DNA of 64,000 bases from Acidobacteriota bacterium (GTDB lineage Bacteria > Acidobacteriota > Blastocatellia > Pyrinomonadales > Pyrinomonadaceae): assembly GCA_019639115.1 (NCBI GenBank), contig JAHBSM010000002.1, positions 124,001 to 188,000 on the forward strand, read 5' to 3'. Shown one piece after another: positions 57,085 through 64,000 of the stretch (position 1 is the stretch's first letter; the number at the start of each line of letters is the position of its first letter). A program made the translations under genes and the position numbers. The notes under the pieces were generated by a model, which saw only the letters and a list, made by a program, of their open reading frames with translations, was not told where the DNA came from and made no database searches.

Positions 57085-58587
57085 ATGCAGGAACATCTCG
57101 ATCTGACCGTGCTAATGACCGACGTCGCTTCCGAACCTGCGGGTTTGCGGTCCGATAGTACGCGGATCTGCGAGATAATGGTCTCTGGACTCAAGGCCTT
57201 GTACGGATTTGTTCTATTCGAGGACCTCGAGACCGGCGAGATCAATGTCGCAGCGGCTGCCGGACTCGACGCCGTTGCGTTTCGGCGACTCGAAGCGAGA
57301 GCGACGCGCACTGCTTTATCGCGTGCGATAGAAAGAGGCGAAGCGGACAATATCCTTGTCAACGACGAGCCTAGTCTCGAGTTCCTTGCCGATCCGGCGA
57401 TAACGTCGGAGATATTCTCCCATCCGTTGGTCATCGACAACGCTTGTCTCGGCTCCGTTTCGGTCGCGATCGACAAACGGAAACATCGAGACAGGAAGGT
57501 CGTGAGGTCGGTGCTGGCGACTGCCGCCAACCTTATTGCGGCGGCGTATCGCATGGACCGACTTCGCCGTGAGGTCTCTGCGATCGAAGAAGATGAGAGT
57601 CACTCGCAGCGACTGGAGCTCCAGGAGCGATTTGACCTCGCAAACATTATCGGCAATTCCGGGCCGATGCGGCAGGTGGCCGGCCAGGTTTCGCAGGTTG
57701 CGCGATCGAACGCTAACGTTCTGCTGCGAGGTGAAGCCGGGACCGGAAAGGAAATGATCGCCGGCACGATCCATTACAACAGCCTTCGTTCTAAACGGCC
57801 CTTCGTCAAGTTCGGCTGTGGTTCTATACCGAGCGAGATGATCGAGTCCGAATTGTTTGGCACACAAGACCCGGGCAGAATGGACGGTGCGAAAGCTCGC
57901 AAGGGCAAGATAGACGAGGCGGAAGGCGGGACCTTGTTCATCGACGAGATCGCAGATCTGTCTTTGCCGATACAGGCCAGGCTGCTTTCTTTGATCGAAC
58001 GTCGTCAGGTCATCCGGCCCGGCACGGCACCGATAAAGAGATCTAAGGTTCGCGTCATTGCCGCCAGCCGACGGCCGCTTGAGGATCTGACCGCGTCGGG
58101 CTCTTTCCTTTCTGAACTGCTTGAGAGCATCGGACTTTTCACGATATTCCTGCCAGCGTTGAGGGAACGAAAATCGGACGTGCTTTTGTTAGCTGAACAC
58201 TTCGTCGAAAAACACGGGGCCGCCTATGGCAAGCGGATCAAGCGCATCTCGACCCCCGCGATCGATATGCTTACGGCATACCATTTCCCCGGAAACGTTC
58301 GCGAACTCGAGAACGCGATCGAGCGCGCGGTGATAGCATGTGATTCGAGCGTGATACACGGCCGACATCTACCGCCGACCCTTCAGACCGCGGAGGCGAG
58401 CCGAACGGTCACAAATATCTCGCTGTCGCGGGCCGTCGAGACCTTTGAACGCGACCTGATCCAGGATGCTTTGAAATCAAGCCGCGGCAATATCGCTCGC
58501 GCGGCAAGGGCCTTGTCCACCACAGAGCGGATCCTCGGTTATAAGATAAAGACCTATGGCATAGAAGCCGCGAGATTCCGAAGATGA
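57085..58587 (+). CDS. NifA-like GAF-AAA+-Fis protein lacking the GAFTGA loop
   Basis: 500 residues from ATG 57,085. GAF domain (1-170), AAA+ (about 180-420), Fis-type helix-turn-helix (SRGNIARAARALSTT). Walker A GEAGTGKE and Walker B GGTLFIDEI are intact, and FPGNVRELENAIERAV is typical. The loop that follows ESELFG, normally HExGAFTGA, is TQDPGRMDGAK, so the sigma-54 contact residues are missing, and the Arg-finger region FREDLYYRL is FLSELLES. The protein probably does not activate sigma-54 in the usual way. The stop overlaps glnE by 4 bases. Confidence 0.85.
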   Translation: MQEHLDLTVLMTDVASEPAGLRSDSTRICEIMVSGLKALYGFVLFEDLETGEINVAAAAGLDAVAFRRLEARATRTALSRAIERGEADNILVNDEPSLEFLADPAITSEIFSHPLVIDNACLGSVSVAIDKRKHRDRKVVRSVLATAANLIAAAYRMDRLRREVSAIEEDESHSQRLELQERFDLANIIGNSGPMRQVAGQVSQVARSNANVLLRGEAGTGKEMIAGTIHYNSLRSKRPFVKFGCGSIPSEMIESELFGTQDPGRMDGAKARKGKIDEAEGGTLFIDEIADLSLPIQARLLSLIERRQVIRPGTAPIKRSKVRVIAASRRPLEDLTASGSFLSELLESIGLFTIFLPALRERKSDVLLLAEHFVEKHGAAYGKRIKRISTPAIDMLTAYHFPGNVRELENAIERAVIACDSSVIHGRHLPPTLQTAEASRTVTNISLSRAVETFERDLIQDALKSSRGNIARAARALSTTERILGYKIKTYGIEAARFRR

Positions 58588-61235
58588 CGAGGATCGACCA
58601 ACTCATAGACGAGCTGCCGGACAGCGACGAACCGCGCAGATTCCTAAAGGCGCTCGAAGATCGGCATCCGTCGTCATTCGCGTCCTTGTCACGAAACGAA
58701 CCGCTGTTGTCCGATGTCGTCACGATCACGGCATTCTCGCCGTTCCTCGCGACAACCATACTGCAGCACCCCAAGTATCTGCCCTGGCTTGACCGACAAC
58801 GCAAGGACACCTCGGTAAAAAGCAAAGAGGCGATAATGGAATCGCTTGCACGTTTTGCTCTGACCAATTCTTCACTCGACCTAGCGACCGTTTACGCTCG
58901 ATTCCGGCGACGCGAACTCCTTCGTATCTATCTTCGCGACATTCGACGTCTGGCAACTGTCGCGGAGATAACTGAGGAGATCTCAAATCTCGCGGACGCG
59001 ATACTCGAGTCTGGGCTAGCCGAGGCCGACCGCCAGGCGGCCATCCGATTCGGGATGCCGCTTAGGCAGGATGAAAAGGGCCGAGATACCGGCGTTTCGT
59101 TCTGTGTGGTGGCTCTGGGCAAACTCGGGTCGCGTGAACTGAATTATTCGTCCGACATCGATCTGGTATTTATGTACTCCGATGAAGGAGTGACCACGGG
59201 CGGCACAAAAGGTGCCGTAACTGTCAGGGAGTACTACTCAAAGGTCGCTGAGATCGTCAGCAAACTTGTCGGCGAGAGATCAGGCGAAGGAGGAGCATAC
59301 CGAGTCGATCTTCGGCTTCGGCCGCATGGACGCATTGGCGCTCTCGCCTTGAGTGTGCCGGACATGGTTCGATATTACCGGACCGAGGCCCGGCCCTGGG
59401 AACTGCAAGTGCTCCTGAGATCTCGTGCGTCGGCAGGTGACGCTATCCTTTACTCAAGATTCAATTCAGACGTCGAAGAGATAGTCTTCGGGGCGTTCGA
59501 CTCGACAGACGAAGCTCTGGCAAGCGTCCGCAGGTCGAAATCGGAGATCGATCGCAATGCTCCCGAAGGCGCCGGTTACAACGTCAAGCTCGGAAAGGGC
59601 GGGATCCGTGAGATAGAATTCATTGCTCAGGCACTCCAACTGGCATACGGAACTGACAGGTGGATGCGTTCGCCGCACACGCTTATTAGCCTTAGCAGGC
59701 TGGCCGACCGAGGGCACATCTCGACCTCCGAACTGACCTCACTCGTCGCTGCTTACGAATTTCTTCGAAGAACAGAACATGTGCTCCAAATGGAGAGCGG
59801 GATACAGACTCACACCATTCCCAGCGATCCGGTGCGTCTCAAGCTGCTCGGCCAAAGGGTGATGTTCGGCTCGATAGGCGACTTCGAAACCGCGTTAGAA
59901 GATCACCGACGTGCCGTCTCGCGGATATACGAGCGAATATTCTCACAAGCTGCGGCTCGAGTTGATATTGTTAAAAGTGATACCACCAGCCTTGAGGAAG
60001 GCTCCACCAAGGAACATTCCGGAACGACGGACGATCCGATGGTCGCACGATTCGAGGCTGCGTCCCCGCATTTCGCTGCGGTAGCTCGAACCCGGCCGGA
60101 CATACTCGAAGCGTTGGCGAAACCCTTCGATCCGGATGACGCCGGATACAAGGAACGGATGCTTTCCGTTATCGATACGGACACTTTCAGGGACAAATTG
60201 GCCGCGCTTCGCCGACTTTGGACGGCAGAGATCACAAAGATCGCGGCAGCTGATGCATTCGGATCGATCAGTACTCGGGATGCAAAGCGATCACAGACAT
60301 TGCTGGCCGAAGCCTCGATCGATGCTGCGATCAAGGTCGTTGAGAGCGAACTCGTTCCGCGTCCGACGGATAACGGCATGCCGCTCTCCGTACTTGGACT
60401 CGGCAAACTTGGCAGCCGCGGCCTCGATTACGGTTCGGATCTTGACCTTATTCTCGTATATGACGACGAGAGCTCGGCTGCTCCCGAACTTTATGCGCGA
60501 GCGGCCGAACTTTTTGTGACCGTGCTGTCGTCGATGACCCGCGACGGTAGCATGTATAGGGTCGATCTCAGATTGCGCCCATATGGTTCGAACGGGGTCA
60601 GCGCCTTGCCGGGACGAACGATGGCGGAGTACTTCAAGCGTGACGCAGCGATCTGGGAGATGCTGGCATACCTTAAATTGAGGCCGGCTGGGGGCGACAT
60701 GAGCCTCGGTGATTCGGTCGCAAAAGAGGTGCGGAGCATAATATTTGATCGCGCTTCAAAGCTCTCGCACAAAGAGCTCAAGTCAGAAACGCACAGGATC
60801 AGGACAGGGCTCGAAAGCCGAGGCCGAACGCGTCACTCGCGTGACATCGACATAAAGTATGGTCCCGGCGGTATGCTCGATGTTTATTTCGCCACGAGAT
60901 GCCTGCAGCTTTGCGATAGCGTGGAAAACGACCCCGACGATAGATCGACGCTCGCAACTATACGTCGTTTGGCTGAGTTCGGATCACTCGACGAAACAGC
61001 CGCGGACATATTCGCAGATGGATATTCGCTGCTTGCGGCCGTCGATCACGAGCTTCGTCTCATTGTCGGGCGAAGGACCTCGATCCCTCGCGGCAATGCT
61101 ACAGCTTTAGGTCGGGTCGCTGAACGAACTAGATGTGAGAACGCAGATGAATTGATCGACAGGATAAATCTCGCGAGAATGAACATTCGCGACGCCTACC
61201 TTAGAGTCATCGACGCAAACGGCCTGAGCCGCTAA
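58584..61235 (+). CDS. glnE: Glutamine synthetase adenylyltransferase/deadenylase
   Basis: 883 residues, shorter than E. coli (946) but complete. Two nucleotidyltransferase domains with the motifs GSRELNYSSDIDLVFMY and GSRGLDYGSDLDLILVY are separated by a helical linker. It controls glutamine synthetase in response to PII proteins. The start ATG overlaps the upstream regulator's stop (ATGA), so this regulator is likely linked to nitrogen control. Its 3' end overlaps the convergent gene by 4 bases. Confidence 0.95.
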   Translation: MTRIDQLIDELPDSDEPRRFLKALEDRHPSSFASLSRNEPLLSDVVTITAFSPFLATTILQHPKYLPWLDRQRKDTSVKSKEAIMESLARFALTNSSLDLATVYARFRRRELLRIYLRDIRRLATVAEITEEISNLADAILESGLAEADRQAAIRFGMPLRQDEKGRDTGVSFCVVALGKLGSRELNYSSDIDLVFMYSDEGVTTGGTKGAVTVREYYSKVAEIVSKLVGERSGEGGAYRVDLRLRPHGRIGALALSVPDMVRYYRTEARPWELQVLLRSRASAGDAILYSRFNSDVEEIVFGAFDSTDEALASVRRSKSEIDRNAPEGAGYNVKLGKGGIREIEFIAQALQLAYGTDRWMRSPHTLISLSRLADRGHISTSELTSLVAAYEFLRRTEHVLQMESGIQTHTIPSDPVRLKLLGQRVMFGSIGDFETALEDHRRAVSRIYERIFSQAAARVDIVKSDTTSLEEGSTKEHSGTTDDPMVARFEAASPHFAAVARTRPDILEALAKPFDPDDAGYKERMLSVIDTDTFRDKLAALRRLWTAEITKIAAADAFGSISTRDAKRSQTLLAEASIDAAIKVVESELVPRPTDNGMPLSVLGLGKLGSRGLDYGSDLDLILVYDDESSAAPELYARAAELFVTVLSSMTRDGSMYRVDLRLRPYGSNGVSALPGRTMAEYFKRDAAIWEMLAYLKLRPAGGDMSLGDSVAKEVRSIIFDRASKLSHKELKSETHRIRTGLESRGRTRHSRDIDIKYGPGGMLDVYFATRCLQLCDSVENDPDDRSTLATIRRLAEFGSLDETAADIFADGYSLLAAVDHELRLIVGRRTSIPRGNATALGRVAERTRCENADELIDRINLARMNIRDAYLRVIDANGLSR

Positions 61236-63004
61236 TCTGCGGTAATTTCGAACTTTGACGCGGACGCGAAGGCCACGGACTTTCCTTGAGAATTCATCAA
61301 CGACACTGACTTCCAGCCACCTTCGCTTCCCGCATTCAATACCGAACGAAGCAGTTCTTCACGCTTTTCTTTTGGCATTGTCTCCCAACTGGGCTTCAAG
61401 ACTCCGTAGAAAGTGTCGCCGCTGATGCGGCCGATCTTCAGGTGCTCGGCAAATGGCGATCTTTCGGCATCGAATGTCCTCGCAGCCGATACTGAGGTCT
61501 GCTCGTCCTCGACATAGAAATTCCCCCAGAACCAGATGCCTACGGAAGCGGTGATCAGTGCAACGCTCACGACTAGCAGCCAGAAATTGACGGCGAACCG
61601 TCCTCTTCCGACCGTTCCCGGGACGCGCATCGGGAGCTTTGGCTTTGCTTTATCAGCGACGGCCACGTGGCCCGATCCGGACTGGTCAGATGATTGGTCG
61701 TATAGGATCGGCTCGGGCGGCTCCGCTGGCTCGGGCCTGGCCTCGAGACCACGCAGTATCTCTACTAGATCGAGCGATTTGCCGGTAACTTCCGAGACTA
61801 TCTCGTGATCCAGCCCGGCAAACCTGTCATGTATCCCTTCGGCACCGGATCCCCTGCGTTCTTTGTCGATGAGCTCGACATAGGCGTTGCCGATCCTGAC
61901 GTTGCACTCGATCGCGGCTGCCGTGACCTGCGGCGCAAAGAACAGCTCAGCGATGCTCTCTTTGAAAAGCCTCAATCGATTGAAGAAATCACTTCGGATC
62001 AGGTCGTCGAACGATCCGGCGCTCTCCGCTTCTACAGCAAGTTCTGCAAAACTCTTAGAGGTAAGCGCCGTTCGGGTCACATCCTCGGCGGCGATATTGT
62101 AAAGCGGGATGCTTGACCAATCAGCATAAAGCGTCCGAATGTGGCCAAGCATTTCGTCTGTCGTGAATATCAAACGCCGAGTTTCGTCCTCGAGCTGTTT
62201 TGAGAACAATCGCGTGATGATGAAATCGAATTTGCCGCGCACGTTCTCGCTGTATGGCAGATTGCGGTAGAACCTCGCGAGAGCGAGCATTGCCTGCGAA
62301 CTCAGCATTGGCTTGCACGTCTCGCAATACCGGCGGAGCACCGAGACGCCGATGTGCCGATCGCGGACCGCTATCGCCGAGCACCAAGCCTCAGTCGATT
62401 CCATCAGCTTGAATTCGGCTTCCTTGTGGGCGTCGGCATCGACCGAATCAGCCACCTGAACAAAATGGTGAAGCGCCTTTTTTGCTTCGAGGGAATCGAA
62501 CGTTTGCGGAACGATCTTTAGGTGCTCTCGTTCGATCGCGGATATTACGTGATCGACGAGTTCCAGGCTATTGACCTCGTTGTTTGCTCGCTTTTTATAG
62601 AATTCGGCTTCAGAGGCGGGACGGCGGATCTTCACAGTGTCGCCGCTGCCCATGAGTTGCAGATCGGCTGCGTCCGCAGCCTCAGGCTCGACCGGGCCGG
62701 GCACATTGATCAGCGGATCGGGGTCTGATCCCTCATAAGACTCGGCGAAACCGTCTATCTCCGGCGAATCTTCACCGTGGATCGACTCAGATAAATGATC
62801 TACGTGACCGTTGCCGTTCGTGTAAGAAGGTATCTCCGGGATCTGTACGTGCTCGAGGTCATCCGCTTCGGATCGATCATCCGCGGCCGTGTCAGACGGG
62901 CTGATACTATCGGATCGCCCCGGGATATCGATCGCGATATCTTCGAGCAGGTTCTCTTCTTTCAATTCGATGACAAGGTCTTCGAAAAGGTTCATTTTTG
63001 GCAC
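61232..63004 (-). CDS. Unknown protein with acidic N-terminus and one membrane helix
   Basis: 590 residues, no recognised family. Residues 1-135 are acidic and low-complexity (many Asp, Glu, Ser, Pro); 140-430 form a helical domain with a CETCK pair; a single membrane helix (NFWLLVVSVALITASVGIWFW, about 475-497) is followed by a 93-residue exported part. The first half would be cytoplasmic. It lies just downstream of the pilin gene, so a role near type IV pili or surface motility is a guess. Confidence 0.7.
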   Translation of the reverse strand: MPKMNLFEDLVIELKEENLLEDIAIDIPGRSDSISPSDTAADDRSEADDLEHVQIPEIPSYTNGNGHVDHLSESIHGEDSPEIDGFAESYEGSDPDPLINVPGPVEPEAADAADLQLMGSGDTVKIRRPASEAEFYKKRANNEVNSLELVDHVISAIEREHLKIVPQTFDSLEAKKALHHFVQVADSVDADAHKEAEFKLMESTEAWCSAIAVRDRHIGVSVLRRYCETCKPMLSSQAMLALARFYRNLPYSENVRGKFDFIITRLFSKQLEDETRRLIFTTDEMLGHIRTLYADWSSIPLYNIAAEDVTRTALTSKSFAELAVEAESAGSFDDLIRSDFFNRLRLFKESIAELFFAPQVTAAAIECNVRIGNAYVELIDKERRGSGAEGIHDRFAGLDHEIVSEVTGKSLDLVEILRGLEARPEPAEPPEPILYDQSSDQSGSGHVAVADKAKPKLPMRVPGTVGRGRFAVNFWLLVVSVALITASVGIWFWGNFYVEDEQTSVSAARTFDAERSPFAEHLKIGRISGDTFYGVLKPSWETMPKEKREELLRSVLNAGSEGGWKSVSLMNSQGKSVAFASASKFEITAD

Positions 63005-63060
63005 CTATAATGAGCCGGCCACGGGGGCGAGAGGCCGGCGGAGTTAGCCGCGGGAGCGGA

Positions 63061-63483
63061 TTACGGAAGGATCTGGCGGATCTCTCCGGCTTGCGTCAAT
63101 TCGTATTTGTATATGATGCCTTCACCTGCTACGTTTCGCGTCGCGGTGACGGTGTATCCCGTCCTCAAGTCGAGGTCCGATGGATCAGCCGGGACCATTT
63201 CAAAGATGAATTTACCTCGAACGATCTGATTGCCGTTGACCGTTCCAACTCCATCGCTGAGCGCGTAATTTATCTCGGGGAGTCTGCCGAATCGACTGTT
63301 TTGCGAATAGTAACCAACTTGGCTCGACGAGATCGTTCGCATCGTCGCAAAGGTTGTCCCGTTCTCTGCAGCCCGGATCCCTTTCTGAAGCCCGGGTATT
63401 GCTATGGATGCGATGATGCCGACAACGACAACTACGACCAGCAGTTCGATGAGCGAAAAGCCGCTTTCTCTAGATTTGCTCAT
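63061..63483 (-). CDS. Type IV pilin or pseudopilin
   Basis: 140 residues. Prepilin motif GFSLIELLVVVVVVGIIASIAIP near the N-terminus (leader SKSRESG, cleaved before Phe, Glu at +5). The C-terminal domain is 105 residues of mostly beta structure with no disulfide-loop Cys pair. Subunit of a type IV pilus or type II secretion pseudopilus. Typical biogenesis genes are not in the window, only the unknown membrane protein downstream. Confidence 0.92.
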   Translation of the reverse strand: MSKSRESGFSLIELLVVVVVVGIIASIAIPGLQKGIRAAENGTTFATMRTISSSQVGYYSQNSRFGRLPEINYALSDGVGTVNGNQIVRGKFIFEMVPADPSDLDLRTGYTVTATRNVAGEGIIYKYELTQAGEIRQILP

Positions 63484-63786
63484 TCCATTTAACCTCTCAA
63501 ATATTCAAACGCCGTCAAAGTGACATTTTTTGGCACTCAAAATTGACAACTTGCGGCATCGGTTATCCGACCCGCGACGGCAAAACCAGTCTATTTGGGG
63601 CTTTTCCTTCGCATTTGCCGCCCTCCGGGCCTTCTATCCGTCTGTCGGTATCGCAAACTTTATGCCAAAGTCGATCTCAAACCGGTTGCAGATTAAGGGT
63701 ATTGTTTGCATTCGATATATTTGCTAAGCTATTGGTTTTTCTGCCGCCGGAAGCAGGCGGCTATTTTATGTCGGGAGCATTGGGCC
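63484..63786. other. 303-base gap between divergent pilin and speA genes
   Basis: No gene. It holds an inverted repeat CGGCAAA (63,578-63,584) / TTTGCCG (63,614-63,620) flanking a GC-rich core, and a GC hairpin GCCGCC (63,743-63,748) / GGCGGC (63,756-63,761) followed by TATTTTAT just ahead of the speA SD. Both could be leader structures. I found no known riboswitch match and no convincing promoter boxes on either strand. Confidence 0.35.
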
Positions 63787-64000
63787 TTGAGTACCATAAT
63801 TGAGAAGACCGTAGAGACCTACGGAATCGATAACTGGGGTGCTGACTACTTCGGCGTCAACAGGAAAGGTAACCTGGTCGTTCATGCTCCCGAGAATGAG
63901 AATCTCCAGGCCGACGTTAAGGAAATAGTCGACGACCTCAGGAAAAGAGGCGTCAACACGCCGATCCTCCTCCGATTCCCTCAACTCATTTTTGGGCAGA
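63787..64000 (+). CDS. speA: Biosynthetic arginine decarboxylase, N-terminal part
   Basis: 71 residues visible; runs off the right edge. The start of the frame reads EKTVETYGIDNWGADYFGVN and then TPILLRFPQLIFGQ, the N-terminus of the PLP-dependent biosynthetic arginine decarboxylase, which makes agmatine for polyamines. Start TTG 63,787, with GGGAG 9 bases upstream; no ATG is in frame nearby. Confidence 0.85.
   Translation, partial: MSTIIEKTVETYGIDNWGADYFGVNRKGNLVVHAPENENLQADVKEIVDDLRKRGVNTPILLRFPQLIFGQ

Noticed and set aside
63570-63670. c-di-GMP-I (GEMM) riboswitch before pilin or speA
   Set aside because: Pieces resemble parts of the consensus on the plus strand, but the GAAA tetraloop stem and the spacing of conserved blocks do not fit, and the pilin is on the other strand.

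Overview
The window reads as bacterial chromosome, moderately high in GC by eye, most likely from an Acidobacteriota of the Blastocatellia/Pyrinomonas type. The best clue is three intact proteins (plus one truncated copy) carrying the secreted von Willebrand factor A domain typical of that phylum. A GTP-type PEP carboxykinase, a two-protein amidohydrolase pair and the gene orders fit, but no rRNA marker is present, so the phylum is an inference.

Region 1 (1-17,800, minus strand) is a nearly unbroken str-S10-spc supercluster: rpsL, rpsG, fusA, tuf, rpsJ, rplC, rplD, rplW, rplB, rpsS, rplV, rpsC, rplP, rpmC, rpsQ, rplN, rplX, rplE, rpsN, rpsH, rplF, rplR, rpsE, rpmD, rplO, secY, adk and the start of map. 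L4, L22, S17 and, to a lesser degree, L24 carry low-complexity tails rich in Ala and Glu. Several spacers are built from degenerate tandem 7-base units.

Region 2 (17,987-22,985, minus strand) is the accessory island and the most unusual part. A three-gene module (membrane-anchored thioredoxin-like protein, secreted Cys-rich protein, secreted VWFA protein) is present twice: once complete but with an amber codon in the Cys-rich gene, once with only the tail of the thioredoxin gene left. A segment of about 770 bases is repeated at an exact 2,000-base offset. The intact module is preceded by a TTGACA box and a TAAACT box separated by 21 bases, 13 of them a pure C run, which is the layout of a phase-variable promoter.

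Region 3 (23,000-45,200) is mixed housekeeping: a multi-pass membrane protein, a 2Fe-2S protein, an SDR enzyme with twin palindromic operators, a DMT transporter, pckG, DoxX and Bax-inhibitor-like proteins, xseA/xseB around a DUF2939-like gene, a Ser/Thr kinase coupled to a VWFA protein, a histidine kinase, a coupled amidohydrolase pair whose second member has lost its metal ligands, an ArsR-AHSA1-VOC operon, and etfBA behind a promoter carrying a FadR-like operator.

Region 4 (45,255-50,709, minus) is the yceD-rpmF-fabH-fabD-acpP-fabF fatty-acid cluster, followed by pyrD. Region 5 (50,814-53,644, plus) is pyrR-pyrB-pyrC with an intrinsic terminator between pyrR and pyrB. Region 6 (53,669-64,000) holds a secreted protein, TerC, a metzincin protease, an RluA-type pseudouridine synthase, a NifA-like AAA+ protein lacking the sigma-54 contact motif and coupled to glnE, an unknown membrane protein, a type IV pilin, and the start of speA.
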